Assembly (NCBI RefSeq): GCF_050876985.1
Contig: NZ_JBPAPP010000001.1
Strand: one strand, 5' to 3'
Source: Halopseudomonas sp002296055
GTDB taxonomy: Bacteria; Pseudomonadota; Gammaproteobacteria; Pseudomonadales; Pseudomonadaceae
DNA length: 64,000 nt
Shown here: piece after piece, positions 39,136 through 48,912 of the stretch
How the letters are laid out: each line of letters opens with the position of its first letter
How positions within the stretch are numbered: the first letter of the stretch is position 1
Notes under the pieces: model-generated
Told to the model about the DNA's origin: nothing
Databases searched by the model: none
What the model saw: only the letters and a program-made list of their open reading frames with translations
Position numbers and translations under genes: made by a program

Positions 39136-39906
39136 ATGCGTAGGGTAGTGTTCAATCAGAAGGGCGGGGTCGGCAAGTCGAGCATCGCCTGCAACCTGGC
39201 CGCCGTCAGTGCGGCAGCGGGTTACAAGACGCTGGTGATTGATCTGGACCCACAGGCCAACTCCAGCCACTACTTGCTGGGTGAGCGGCTGGCTGATGTG
39301 GACACCACCATCGCAGACTTCTTCTCCCAGACCCTATCTAGCGGACTGTTCAGCAAGAAAGCTGAAAACTTCGTGACCGAAACGCCGTTTGAAAACCTTT
39401 GGCTGATGCCGGCCAGCCCCGAGCTGGCCGAGCTGCAGCACAAGCTGGAGTCGCGCTACAAGATCCAGAAGCTGCGCAAGCTGCTCAAGGATCTGAAGGA
39501 CAACTACGAGCGGATCTACATCGATACCGCCCCGGCGTTCAACTTCTACACCATGTCGGCACTGATTGCCGCTGACCGCGTGCTGATTCCCTTTGATTGC
39601 GACAGCTTCTCTCGGCAGGCGCTGTACGGCCTGCTCACCGAGCTGGAAGATGTGCGTGAAGAGCACAACGAGGACCTGGCGGTCGAGGGTATCGTGGTCA
39701 ACCAGTTTCAGCCGCGTGCGGCCCTGCCGCAGAAAATGCTGGATGAGTTGATCGCCGAAGGCCTGCCGGTGCTGCCAGTGCACCTGAAAAGCTCGGTGCG
39801 CATGCGTGAGTCGCATGAGGCAGCTACGCCGCTGATTTTCCTCGATGGGCGGCACAAGCTGACCCAGCAGTTTATGGCGCTGCACGACCACATCGAGGCG
39901 CAATAG
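39136..39906 (+). CDS. ParA-family ATPase (orphan)
   Basis: 256 aa. A deviant Walker A KGGVGKSS lies at the N-terminus and DLDPQANSS follows as in ParA/Soj/MinD proteins. No parB gene is adjacent, so this is an orphan ParA; orphans position protein cargo such as chemotaxis arrays or enzymes rather than DNA, but the cargo is unknown. AAGGAGAGG precedes the ATG. The hemE-parA-metY order is syntenic with other Pseudomonas genomes as I remember them. Confidence 0.9.
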   Translation: MRRVVFNQKGGVGKSSIACNLAAVSAAAGYKTLVIDLDPQANSSHYLLGERLADVDTTIADFFSQTLSSGLFSKKAENFVTETPFENLWLMPASPELAELQHKLESRYKIQKLRKLLKDLKDNYERIYIDTAPAFNFYTMSALIAADRVLIPFDCDSFSRQALYGLLTELEDVREEHNEDLAVEGIVVNQFQPRAALPQKMLDELIAEGLPVLPVHLKSSVRMRESHEAATPLIFLDGRHKLTQQFMALHDHIEAQ

Positions 39907-39983
39907 GCGGCGCCCGGTCGCATTGACCGACCGGCTTTCCTTCTGCATGCTCGGCGCTGGACTTCAATAACAAGGACAGCGCC

Positions 39984-41258
39984 ATGAAGCTCGAAACGCT
40001 TGCCATCCATGCCGGCTACACCCCCGACCCCAACACGCACGCGGTTGCCGTGCCGATCTACCAGACCACGTCCTACGCCTTCGACGACACCCAGCACGGG
40101 GCCGACCTGTTCGACCTGAAGGTGCCGGGCAACATCTACAGCCGCATCATGAACCCGACCAACGACGTGCTGGAGCAGCGCGTTGCGGCGCTGGAAGGCG
40201 GCGTTGGAGCATTGGCTGTGGCCTCTGGCATGGCGGCTATCACCTACGCGATCCAGACCCTGGCCGAAGCCGGCGACAACATTGTTTCCGTGGCCAAGCT
40301 CTACGGCGGAACCTACAACCTGCTGGCCCATACCTTGCCGCGTCAGGGTATCGAAACCCGCTTTGCTGCCCATGACGACATCGCTGCGCTGGAAAGGCTG
40401 ATCGATGCGCGCACCAAGGCGGTATTTTGTGAATCCATCGGCAACCCGGCGGGTAACGTGATCGATATTCAGGCGTTGGCCGATGCCGCGCACCGTCACG
40501 GTGTGCCGCTGATTGTCGATAACACCGTGGCTACCCCGGCGCTGTGCCGGCCGTTTGAACACGGTGCTGATATTGTCGTGCACTCGCTGACCAAATACAT
40601 GGGCGGCCACGGCACAACCCTGGGCGGTATCGTGGTGGATGGCGGTTGCTTCCCCTGGGCTGAGAACGCCGAGCGCTTCCCGCTGCTCAATACCGCCGAC
40701 CCGTCCTACCATGGGGTGGTCTATACCGAGGCCTTTGGTCCGGCTGCCTTCATTGGTCGCTGCCGCGTAGTGCCGCTGCGCAACATGGGCGCGGCGCTGT
40801 CGCCGTTCAATGCCTTCATGATCCTGCAGGGGCTGGAAACCCTGTCGCTACGTATGGAGCGGCACTGCGACAACGCCATGGCGGTCGCCCGCTTCCTGCA
40901 GAGCCACCCGCAGGTCGCCTGGGTGCAGTACGCCGGGCTGGAAGACCACCCCGAGCACGCCCTTGCCAAACGCTATATGGGCGGCAAGCCAGCGTCGGTA
41001 CTGTCGTTCGGTATCAAAGGCGGGCAGGAGGCTGGGGCTCGTTTTATTGACGCGCTGAACCTGGTCGTTCGTCTGGTAAACATTGGTGATGCCAAATCGC
41101 TGGCCTGCCACCCGGCGTCCACCACCCACCGTCAGCTTAATGACGAGGAGTTGGCCAAGGCCGGCGTGCCGCGTGACATGGTGCGCCTGTCGATCGGTAT
41201 CGAGCATATCGACGACATCCTCGCCGATCTGTCGCAGGCGCTCGACGCTTCGCTTTAG
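39984..41258 (+). CDS. metY: O-acetylhomoserine aminocarboxypropyltransferase / sulfhydrylase
   Basis: 424 aa, typical length. The PLP lysine lies in VHSLTKYMGGHGTTLGG; YSRIMNPTNDVLEQR and the region NIYSR are typical of Cys/Met metabolism PLP enzymes. The long Cys/Met family insertion and the start KLETLAIHAGYTPDP fit MetY rather than MetZ. It makes homocysteine from O-acetylhomoserine and sulfide. AAGGACAG precedes the ATG. Two hairpins follow the stop. Confidence 0.93.
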   Translation: MKLETLAIHAGYTPDPNTHAVAVPIYQTTSYAFDDTQHGADLFDLKVPGNIYSRIMNPTNDVLEQRVAALEGGVGALAVASGMAAITYAIQTLAEAGDNIVSVAKLYGGTYNLLAHTLPRQGIETRFAAHDDIAALERLIDARTKAVFCESIGNPAGNVIDIQALADAAHRHGVPLIVDNTVATPALCRPFEHGADIVVHSLTKYMGGHGTTLGGIVVDGGCFPWAENAERFPLLNTADPSYHGVVYTEAFGPAAFIGRCRVVPLRNMGAALSPFNAFMILQGLETLSLRMERHCDNAMAVARFLQSHPQVAWVQYAGLEDHPEHALAKRYMGGKPASVLSFGIKGGQEAGARFIDALNLVVRLVNIGDAKSLACHPASTTHRQLNDEELAKAGVPRDMVRLSIGIEHIDDILADLSQALDASL

Positions 41259-41260
41259 TC

Positions 41261-41284
41261 AGCTCCCGCTTTGCGGGAGCTGAG
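41261..41284 (+). terminator. hairpin after metY
   Basis: CAGCTCCCGC, a TTT loop and GCGGGAGCTG form a perfect stem directly after the stop codon; there is no T-run, so it may act as an RNA end stabiliser with the next hairpin. Confidence 0.55.
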
Positions 41285-41306
41285 CCACAAGCGTCAAGCC
41301 ACAAGC

Positions 41307-41342
41307 AAAACCCGCGCGGTGTTGAATCGCGCGGGTTTTCTT
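41307..41342. terminator. intrinsic terminator between metY and the permease gene
   Basis: AAAACCCGCGCG pairs with CGCGCGGGTTTT around a 9-nt loop, with A- and T-runs on both sides, so it can serve both convergent genes. Confidence 0.8.
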
Positions 41343-41426
41343 TTGGCTGCAGACGGCGTTCAGGCGCGCTTGACGGCCTCGGCGTCGACTTCATTCTGGT
41401 TACGCTTCCAGCTTCCAGCGCGCGTG

Positions 41427-43214
41427 TCAGGGAAACAGCGGCCAGACCAGCGGGATGATCAGTGAGGCGGCCAGCCACATGATCAGGTTTAGCGGTACGC
41501 CGATGCGCATAAAGTCCGAGAAGCGGTAGCCACCGGCGCTGTAAACGAAGGTGTTGGTCTGGTAGCCGATGGGCGTGGCAAAGCTGGCACTGGCTGCGAA
41601 CATCACTGCCACCACAAAGGGTGTCGGGTCTGCGCCCAACTGCTGGGCTACTCCGATGGCTATGGGGGTAACCAGCACGGCGACGGCGTTGTTGCTGACT
41701 ACCTCGGTCAGCACCGACGTAAGCAGGTAGATAAACGACAGCATGAACAGCGGCCCAAGCAATGGTGACAGCGTCATCACATGGCTGACTACGGTATCGA
41801 CCAGTCCGACCTTGTTCATGGCGATGCTGATTGCCAGCATACCGAAAATCAGCGTCAGAATACGCCAGTCGATGGCCTTGTAGGCGTCTTCGGTATCCAG
41901 ACAGCCTGTGGCCACCACTACCGCAGCAGCGATCATTGCCAAGCCTTCGATGGGCATGACCTTGAAGGCGGCGAGCACCATCACGGCGAGTACGGCAGCA
42001 ATGGCTATAGGCGCCTTGTTACGGCGGTAGGCGCGTTCTTGTACCGAGTTCAGGCTGATCAACTCGCCGTTGTCGGCAAACTTCTTGATCTGCGACGCTG
42101 TGCCCTCTACCAGCATGACGTCACCGAACTGCAGTTCGAAGTCATCAAGGTTGTCTTGAATGTTTTCGTTGTGGCGGTGTACTGCCAACACGTGAATGCC
42201 GTAGCGCGCAGTCAGGTTGAGGTTGCGCATCGGTCGGTGGCTGTAACGCGAATTGCGGCCCACGATGGCCTCGGCCAGCATCACATCGCGGGTGGAGATG
42301 GTCTCGAAGCTGTCGGCGCGGTTGATCGCCAGCAGGCCGTTGTGCCGCAACTCGACAAAATCACGCATGCTGGTGTGCAGCACCAGACGGTCGCCTGCCA
42401 GTAACTGGGTGTCGTTAAGCGGGGTAGACAGCTCCTCATCGCCGCGAAAGATTTTCAGCACGCGGATGCCGCTGTTGCCGTTCAGGTTGGCCTGGCTGAT
42501 GGTCTGGTTGATCACCGGCGAGTCGTGCGGCACCAGCAGCTCGGTCATGAAGGTGCGCGCCTGGTCCGGACGCAGCTGGCGTGACAGGCTTTCACGCTCG
42601 GGCAGCAGCCGATGGCCGATCAGCAGCACAAAGGCCATGCCGATGCTGGCCATGATCATCCCTGGCAACGTGATATCGAACATGCCGAACGGCTCCAGCC
42701 CCATCTGCCGGGCAACGCCGTCGACCAGGATGTTGGTGGAGGTGCCGATCATGGTCATGGTGCCGCCGAAGATGGTGGCGTAGGACAGCGGAATCAGCAT
42801 CTTCGAGGGCTTGCTGCCCACACTGGTTGCCAAGGCAATGGCCACGGGGGTGAGAATCGCGACAACCGGTGTGTTGTTGATGAAGGTCGATAGCAGCAGG
42901 GCCGTCATCATCAGACTGAACAGCGTGCGCCACTGGCTGCCACCGCCCATACGCGCCAGCCAGTTGCCGAGGGTTTCGACGCAACCGGTTCGCTCCAGCG
43001 CTGCGGACAGGATAAACATGCAGGCAATGGTGATGGGGGCACTGTTGGACAGTACGCCAAGGACGTCGGCTGGCGACAGTAGTTGGCTGACCAGCAGCAC
43101 GGCAACGGCGATACCGACGACCACATCAGGGCTGAATTTTTCCCGCGCGAACGCGTAGAACACCCAGCACAGCAGCAGTGCCACACCTATCAGTGGCAGT
43201 GAATCCCAGCTCAT
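41427..43214 (-). CDS. SLC13-family permease with central RCK_C (TrkA-C) domains
   Basis: 595 aa. The N-terminal half has membrane helices with TPVVAILTPVAIALATSVG and GGTMTMIGTSTN, the sodium/substrate motif of the DASS/SLC13 fold. Two soluble RCK_C domains lie in the middle (about residues 200-370, e.g. LLAGDRLVLHTSMRDF), and a second membrane half ends with the mirrored motif (TPIGYQTNTFVYSAGG). Such proteins carry sulfate or dicarboxylates with Na+; the ligand is not evident. The frame opens further upstream to GTG 43274, but ATG 43214 (MSWDSLPLIG) gives the usual N-terminus. Confidence 0.88.
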   Translation of the reverse strand: MSWDSLPLIGVALLLCWVFYAFAREKFSPDVVVGIAVAVLLVSQLLSPADVLGVLSNSAPITIACMFILSAALERTGCVETLGNWLARMGGGSQWRTLFSLMMTALLLSTFINNTPVVAILTPVAIALATSVGSKPSKMLIPLSYATIFGGTMTMIGTSTNILVDGVARQMGLEPFGMFDITLPGMIMASIGMAFVLLIGHRLLPERESLSRQLRPDQARTFMTELLVPHDSPVINQTISQANLNGNSGIRVLKIFRGDEELSTPLNDTQLLAGDRLVLHTSMRDFVELRHNGLLAINRADSFETISTRDVMLAEAIVGRNSRYSHRPMRNLNLTARYGIHVLAVHRHNENIQDNLDDFELQFGDVMLVEGTASQIKKFADNGELISLNSVQERAYRRNKAPIAIAAVLAVMVLAAFKVMPIEGLAMIAAAVVVATGCLDTEDAYKAIDWRILTLIFGMLAISIAMNKVGLVDTVVSHVMTLSPLLGPLFMLSFIYLLTSVLTEVVSNNAVAVLVTPIAIGVAQQLGADPTPFVVAVMFAASASFATPIGYQTNTFVYSAGGYRFSDFMRIGVPLNLIMWLAASLIIPLVWPLFP

Positions 43215-43346
43215 CGGTAACCGAACTCTCTCGTGAGGTATCGGGTCCGCAGCCGGACCCACGCTGGGCGTCACATTAAGAGGCGGCGCTATATTTGTCC
43301 AAGCACAAAAACTGATTTTTATATTCTTTAAAAGAATAAGCTGTGG

Positions 43347-44771
43347 TCAGGACGAGCAACTGATTTCCAGGTGTCGGCCCCAGTCCGGCGGGGCGGCCGC
43401 GTAGGCCTCGGCGCCGGGCTGGGCGCTGAAGGGGTGGCGCAGGATCTGATGCAGTCGGCGTACCTCGCTGAAGTCCTCCTGCTCGGCGGCGGTGATCGCG
43501 TTTTGTGCCAAGTAATTGCGCAGTACATACAGCGGGTTGGCTGCCTGGCGGCTGGCCAGAGGCGCGTCGCAGCGTTGTGCATGTTCACGCTGCCAGTGAT
43601 CGAAGGCGGCGCGATCAATGAATTGATCTCGCACCAGCGGATGCTCTTCGGCTAGCTGGCGCAGGGTCAGGTGGTAGTCTGCGCCGCTGGCCTGCATCAG
43701 CTGCAGCAGGGCGTCGATCTGCTCGGCGTCATCCTCCCGCGCGGCTGTCCAGCCCAGGCGCTGACGCATCAGCGCCAAGTAGTGCTGCTCGAACAGCGGC
43801 ATGAAATTCGCCAGTTCGGCTTTGAGGTCCTCCACGGCGACAAAGGGGGTCAGTGCTTGTGCCAGGCAGGCCAGGTTCCACTGTGCGATCAGTGGTTGGC
43901 GGTGGAAGGCGTAGCGACCCTCGTGGTCGGAGTGATTGCAGATGTGTCGGGCATCAAAGGCATCGAGAAAGGCGTAGGGGCCGAAGTCGAAGGTGATGCC
44001 CAGAATCGACATGTTGTCGGTATTCATGACGCCATGGCAGAAGCCGTAGGCCTGCCAGCGGGCGACCATCTCGGCGGTGCGCCGCAATACGGCGCTCAGC
44101 ATGGCCCGCTCTGGCTGCGCGGTTGTGCGGCAGTCGGGGTAACAGGTGTCCAGGGTGAAGTCGAGTAACTGGCGCAGATGCTCGTGCTGGCGGGTGTAGT
44201 AAAAGTACTCGAAGTGACCGAAGCGAATGTGCGAGCGGGCCAGACGCAGCAGCATGGCGGCGCGCTCTTCACGCTCGCGGTACACCGGGTTGTCGCCGAC
44301 CGTGACGCACAGGGCGCGACTGGTCGGGATGCCGAGGGCATGCAGGGCTTCGCTGGCCAGAAACTCGCGGATTGAGGAGCGCAGCACCGCACGACCATCG
44401 CCCATGCGCGAGTAAGGGGTGCTGCCGGCGCCCTTGAGGTGCAGGTCCCAGTGCTCGCCCGCCTGGTTGACTACCTCACCCAGCAGCAGGCCGCGACCGT
44501 CGCCCAGCTGCGGGTTGTAGGCACCGAATTGGTGGCCTGAGTACAGCATCGCGCGGGGCTCGGCCTCGCTCCAGACCTTATGGCCGGCAAACAGCTCTAC
44601 CAGCAACGGATCGGCTGCTTGCTCCTTGTCCAGGTCCAGCAGGGCCAGCGCGTCCTCGCTACACACCACCAGGCGCGGGTTGCTCAGCGGCTCGGGTAGC
44701 ACGCGGCTGGAAAAACTGTCTCCCAGACGGGCAAAGCGATTGTCGAACTGCAGGTCGGCCAGGGTGGGCAC
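43347..44771 (-). CDS. selO: protein adenylyltransferase SelO (YdiU/UPF0061)
   Basis: 474 aa. The pseudokinase-like fold is visible: SGHQFGAYNPQLGDGRGLLLGE near the N-terminus (quoted part SGHQFGAYNPQLGDG), then the metal-binding pair in HGVMNTDNMSI and DFGPYAFLDAFD. SelO transfers AMP to Ser, Thr or Tyr of target proteins and takes part in redox stress responses. The bacterial C-terminus lacks the selenocysteine seen in animals and ends CSS here. It is a single gene, divergent from the acyl-CoA dehydrogenase cluster. Confidence 0.94.
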   Translation of the reverse strand: MPTLADLQFDNRFARLGDSFSSRVLPEPLSNPRLVVCSEDALALLDLDKEQAADPLLVELFAGHKVWSEAEPRAMLYSGHQFGAYNPQLGDGRGLLLGEVVNQAGEHWDLHLKGAGSTPYSRMGDGRAVLRSSIREFLASEALHALGIPTSRALCVTVGDNPVYREREERAAMLLRLARSHIRFGHFEYFYYTRQHEHLRQLLDFTLDTCYPDCRTTAQPERAMLSAVLRRTAEMVARWQAYGFCHGVMNTDNMSILGITFDFGPYAFLDAFDARHICNHSDHEGRYAFHRQPLIAQWNLACLAQALTPFVAVEDLKAELANFMPLFEQHYLALMRQRLGWTAAREDDAEQIDALLQLMQASGADYHLTLRQLAEEHPLVRDQFIDRAAFDHWQREHAQRCDAPLASRQAANPLYVLRNYLAQNAITAAEQEDFSEVRRLHQILRHPFSAQPGAEAYAAAPPDWGRHLEISCSS

Positions 44772-44967
44772 GATTGGCTCCTCGTTAGGGTTTGACTCAC
44801 CATGCTACAGCAGGGCTGCGCGGCTGGCAGCGCTGCGTTATAGCGCTGTATCAGGGGGGCAAATGCACCGTCCAATTTCTTGACCCCGGGGGCACCGCTC
44901 CTTAGTGTTCAAACACCTGTATGAAATCATGCTGCCAGACGTGACTGGCGCCCTTTGGAGAGTCGAC

Positions 44968-46758
44968 ATGCCCGAATACAACGCCCCCTTGCGCGATATG
45001 CGCTTCGTCATGGACGAGCTGCTGGACATGACCGGCAGTTATGCCGCCTACGGTCTGGAAGACGCCACCCCTGACCTGGTCAGCGCCATCCTGGAAGAGG
45101 GCGCCAAGTTCACCAACCAGGTGCTGTCGCCGCTCAACCGTAGCGGTGATGAAGAAGGCTGTCATATCGAAGACGGTGTCGTCACCACGCCCAAGGGGTT
45201 CAAGGAAGCCTACCAAGCCTATTGTGAAAACGGCTGGGGCTCGATGACCGCGTCTCCCGAGTACGGCGGGCAGGGTCTGCCGTCCTCGCTGGGTCTGATT
45301 CTGGCTGAAATGGTGGCCTCGGCCAACTACTCCTTCAGCATGTATCCGGGCCTGTCCCACGGCTGCGCTGCCGCCATCGCTGCGCACGGCACCCAGGAAC
45401 AGAAAGATCTGTACCTGAGCAAGCTGACCCCCGGCACCTGGACTGGCACCATGTGCCTGACCGAGCCGCACTGCGGCACCGACCTGGGTCTGGTCAAGAC
45501 CCGCGCCGTGCCGCAGGCCGACGGCACTTACAAGGTCACCGGCACCAAGATCTTCATCTCTTGCGGCGAGCACGACTTGGCCGAGAACATCGTCCACCTG
45601 GTGCTGGCCAAGCTGCCCGATGCGCCGGCCGGGACCAAAGGTATCTCCCTGTTCATCGTGCCCAAGTTCCTGCCGAACGCTAACGGCGACGTGGGCGAGC
45701 GCAACAGCCTGGTCTGCGGTTCGATTGAACACAAGATGGGTATCAAGGCCTCTGCAACCTGTGTGATGAACTTTGACGACGCCACCGGCTTCCTGATTGG
45801 TGACATCAACAAGGGTCTGAACTGTATGTTCACCATGATGAACCATGCACGTCTGGGTACCGGCATGCAGGGTCTGTGTCACGGTGAGGCGTCCTACCAG
45901 ACCGCCCTGGCTTACGCTAAAGATCGCCTGCAGATGCGTTCGCTGAAAGGCCCGGCCGAGCCCGAAAAGGCGGCTGACCCGATTATCGTGCACCCCGACG
46001 TGCGTCGCATGCTGCTGACCATGAAAGCCTTCAATGAAGGCAACCGCGCGCTGGCCTACCACACTGCCAAGCTGCTGGATCAGGCGCACTACGCCGCTGA
46101 AGAAGAAGCCCGTGCCGAAGCCGAAGCGCAACTGGCCTTCCTGACGCCGATCTGTAAGGCCTTTATGACCGACACCGGTCTGGAAGCCACACTGCTGGGT
46201 CAGCAAGTGTTTGGTGGTCACGGCTTTATCCGTGAATGGGGTCAGGAGCAGCAGGTGCGTGACTGCCGTATCGCGCCGATCTACGAAGGCACCAACGGTA
46301 TCCAGGCGCTCGACCTGCTGGGCCGCAAGGTGCTGGGTAGCCAGGGCAAGCTGCTGAAGACCTTCACCAAGCAGGTTCACCTGCTGTGCAAAGACGTGGA
46401 AGGCGACGCCAAGTTCGGTGAGTACGCGAAGAAGCTGGCTCAACTGAACGCCCAGTGGGGCGAGCTGACCACCTCTGTTGGCATGAAAGCCATGCAGAAC
46501 CCGGAAGAGGTGGGTGCTGCCGCGGTCGATTACCTGGCCTTCTCCGGCTACGTCGTTCACGCCTACCTGTGGTTGAAGATGGCGCTGGTTGCCCAGGCCA
46601 AGCTGGATGAAGGCAGCACCGAGGTCGACTTCTACAAAGGCAAGCTGGCGACCCAGGCGTTCTTCTATCAGCGTCTGCTGCCGCGTGCACAGGCCCATGC
46701 CGAAGCACTGACTGCCGGCGCGTCCAGCCTGATGGATATCGCTGTAGAGCAGTTCTGA
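44968..46758 (+). CDS. long-form acyl-CoA dehydrogenase, paralogue 1
   Basis: 596 aa, the longer FadE5-like subgroup with an extra C-terminal domain. TGTMCLTEPHCGTDLGLVKT and IYEGTNGIQALDLLGRKVLG are the FAD/substrate and catalytic-region motifs. It oxidises an acyl-CoA and passes electrons to ETF. ATG 44968 has GGAGA at good distance (about 44955-44959); an upstream GTG at 44905 in the same frame lacks a ribosome site. The neighbour starting at 46988 has the same architecture and a near-identical N-terminus, so the two arose by duplication. A terminator separates them, so they may be expressed independently. Confidence 0.93.
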   Translation: MPEYNAPLRDMRFVMDELLDMTGSYAAYGLEDATPDLVSAILEEGAKFTNQVLSPLNRSGDEEGCHIEDGVVTTPKGFKEAYQAYCENGWGSMTASPEYGGQGLPSSLGLILAEMVASANYSFSMYPGLSHGCAAAIAAHGTQEQKDLYLSKLTPGTWTGTMCLTEPHCGTDLGLVKTRAVPQADGTYKVTGTKIFISCGEHDLAENIVHLVLAKLPDAPAGTKGISLFIVPKFLPNANGDVGERNSLVCGSIEHKMGIKASATCVMNFDDATGFLIGDINKGLNCMFTMMNHARLGTGMQGLCHGEASYQTALAYAKDRLQMRSLKGPAEPEKAADPIIVHPDVRRMLLTMKAFNEGNRALAYHTAKLLDQAHYAAEEEARAEAEAQLAFLTPICKAFMTDTGLEATLLGQQVFGGHGFIREWGQEQQVRDCRIAPIYEGTNGIQALDLLGRKVLGSQGKLLKTFTKQVHLLCKDVEGDAKFGEYAKKLAQLNAQWGELTTSVGMKAMQNPEEVGAAAVDYLAFSGYVVHAYLWLKMALVAQAKLDEGSTEVDFYKGKLATQAFFYQRLLPRAQAHAEALTAGASSLMDIAVEQF

Positions 46759-46778
46759 TCAGTCCGCTGATGTGAACA

Positions 46779-46806
46779 AAAACCCCGGCTCGCCGGGGTT
46801 TTTTAT
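46779..46806 (+). terminator. intrinsic terminator between the two acyl-CoA dehydrogenase paralogues
   Basis: AAAACCCCGGC, TC loop and GCCGGGGTTTT followed by more T residues; a classical rho-independent terminator. Confidence 0.88.
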
Positions 46807-46987
46807 TGTCTGCGCTGGGCTGGAGGGGCGAGTGCGTTCAGCTGACCCTACTGCAAGCAATGCTGCGAATGGTGACCAATCAATAATAAAAAGTCATAAA
46901 GAGACGCTACAGGTTTTTTTGTCGCCGATATACAATCTTCCGCCTGCGCCGGCTCAGACCGGCTCACCGAATAATGAGGAGATCACC

Positions 46988-48766
46988 ATGGCCGACTACA
47001 ACGCTCCCCTGCGCGACATGCGCTTTGTGCTCAACGAAGTCTTCGAAGTATCCAAGCTCTGGGCCCAGCTGCCCGGCCTGGCTGAGGTTGTGGATGAAGA
47101 AACCGCAGCGGCCATTCTGGAAGAGGCCGGCAAGGTCACCGGTGGTGTTGTAGCACCCCTGAACCGCAGCGGCGATGAAGAAGGCTGCTCCTGGGACAAC
47201 GGCGTAGTCAAAACGCCTGCCGGTTTCCCCGAAGCCTATCGTACCTACGCCGAAGGCGGCTGGGTGGGTGTGGGCGGCGACCCGGCCTTTGGCGGCATGG
47301 GCATGCCCAAGGTGATCGGCGCGCAGGTTGAGGAAATGGTCAACTCGGCCAACCTGTCCTTCGGCCTGTATCCAATGCTGACATCCGGTGCTTGCCTGTC
47401 GATCCTCAACCACGCCAGCGAAGAGCTCAAGGAAAAGTACCTGCCCAATATGTACGCTGGTACCTGGGCGGGCTCCATGTGCCTGACCGAGCCGCATGCC
47501 GGTACCGACCTGGGCATTATCCGCACCAAGGCCGAGCCGCAGGCTGATGGCAGCTACAAAATCACCGGTACCAAGATCTTCATCACCGGCGGTGAGCACG
47601 ACCTGACCGAAAATATTATCCACCTGGTGCTGGCCAAGCTGCCTGATGCGCCGGCTGGCCCCAAGGGTATCTCCCTGTTCCTGGTGCCCAAGGTAATGGT
47701 CGGTGAGGACGGTTCGCTGGGCGAGAAGAATGCCCTGTCGTGCGGTTCTATCGAACACAAGATGGGCATCAAGGCGTCTGCCACCTGCGTCATGAACTTC
47801 GACGGCGCGACCGGCTGGATTGTCGACGAGCCGAACAAGGGCCTCAACGCCATGTTCACCATGATGAACTACGAGCGTCTGGGCGTGGGTATTCAGGGGC
47901 TGTCCTTGGGCGAGCGCTCCTACCAGAGTGCCATCGAATACGCCCGTGACCGTATCCAGAGCCGTGCACCGACTGGCCCGGTCAACAAGGACAAGGCCGC
48001 AGACCCCATCATCGTGCACCCTGACGTGCGTCGCATGCTGCTGACCATGAAGGCGCTGAACGAAGGTGGCCGTGCATTCTCCAGCTACGTTGCCATGCAG
48101 CTGGATACCGCCAAGTACAGCGAAGACAAGGAAACCCGCGCTCGCGCCCAAGACCTGGTCGCCCTGCTGACGCCGGTAGCCAAGGCCTTCCTGACTGACA
48201 TGGGGCTGGAAACCACCGTTCACGGTCAACAGATCTTTGGTGGCCACGGCTTTGTGCGCGAGTGGGGCCAGGAACAGCTGATCCGTGACTGCCGTATTAC
48301 CCAAATCTACGAAGGCACCAACGGCATTCAGTCGCTGGACCTGATGGGCCGCAAGATCGTCGGCAGCGGTGGCGCGTTCTACAAGCACTTCAGCGACGAA
48401 GTCAAAGCCTTCATCGCCAGTGCCGACGCATCCCTGGCCGAGTTTACCGGCCCGCTGGAAGCGGCCATCGGCAACCTGGATGAGCTGACTGCCTGGGTCA
48501 TCGAGCAGGCCAAGGGCAACCCGAATGAGATCGGCGCTGCCTCGGTTGAGTACCTGCAGGCCTTCGGCTACACCGCCTACGCCTACATGTGGGCGCTGAT
48601 GGCGCGCACGGCGCTGGCCAAGCAGGCCGACGATGAGTTCTACGTTAGCAAGCTGGGCACTGCGCGTTTCTACTTCGCGCGCCTGCTGCCGCGTATTCAC
48701 TCGCTGACCGCGTCGGTCAAGGCGGGTAGTGAGTCCCTGTTCCTGCTGGATGCAGAGCAGTTCTGA
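46988..48766 (+). CDS. long-form acyl-CoA dehydrogenase, paralogue 2
   Basis: 592 aa, same family as the gene at 44968: both start with a DYNAPLRDMRFV-like segment and share AGSMCLTEPHAGTDLG-type and IYEGTNGIQ motifs and the C-terminal extension. It has its own ribosome site (GAGGAG) and a 181-bp leader after the upstream terminator, containing TACAAT at 46931-46936 as a possible -10. The separate promoters suggest different chain length or conditions for the two enzymes. A strong hairpin follows its stop. Confidence 0.93.
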   Translation: MADYNAPLRDMRFVLNEVFEVSKLWAQLPGLAEVVDEETAAAILEEAGKVTGGVVAPLNRSGDEEGCSWDNGVVKTPAGFPEAYRTYAEGGWVGVGGDPAFGGMGMPKVIGAQVEEMVNSANLSFGLYPMLTSGACLSILNHASEELKEKYLPNMYAGTWAGSMCLTEPHAGTDLGIIRTKAEPQADGSYKITGTKIFITGGEHDLTENIIHLVLAKLPDAPAGPKGISLFLVPKVMVGEDGSLGEKNALSCGSIEHKMGIKASATCVMNFDGATGWIVDEPNKGLNAMFTMMNYERLGVGIQGLSLGERSYQSAIEYARDRIQSRAPTGPVNKDKAADPIIVHPDVRRMLLTMKALNEGGRAFSSYVAMQLDTAKYSEDKETRARAQDLVALLTPVAKAFLTDMGLETTVHGQQIFGGHGFVREWGQEQLIRDCRITQIYEGTNGIQSLDLMGRKIVGSGGAFYKHFSDEVKAFIASADASLAEFTGPLEAAIGNLDELTAWVIEQAKGNPNEIGAASVEYLQAFGYTAYAYMWALMARTALAKQADDEFYVSKLGTARFYFARLLPRIHSLTASVKAGSESLFLLDAEQF

Positions 48767-48779
48767 GTCGGACGAAAGT

Positions 48780-48810
48780 TGGCCCACTGCAGCGGGCGTG
48801 CAGTGGGCCA
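48780..48810 (+). terminator. 12-bp perfect hairpin after the acyl-CoA dehydrogenase
   Basis: TGGCCCACTGCA and its exact complement TGCAGTGGGCCA flank a 7-nt loop 14 bp after the stop. No T-run follows, but it should block read-through into the small RNA gene or protect the mRNA end. Confidence 0.6.
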
Positions 48811-48839
48811 GGGTCTCTTCCCATGTCATGCGGCTAATT

Positions 48840-48857
48840 TGTAAGTAAATGCTTACA
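48840..48857 (+). promoter_or_regulatory. GacA upstream activating sequence
   Basis: TGTAAG-TAAATG-CTTACA is an exact match to the 18-bp GacA box TGTAAG-N6-CTTACA found upstream of rsmX, rsmY and rsmZ in pseudomonads. It lies about 65 bp (centre to start) before the predicted RNA start, as in those genes. A weak sigma70 promoter follows: TGGGCA (48879-48884), 17 bp, TAGTAT (48902-48907). Confidence 0.9.
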
Positions 48858-48912
48858 TGCTGTGATGACAATGACTTATGGGCACATCCTGCGTTGCTGC
48901 GTAGTATTGAAC

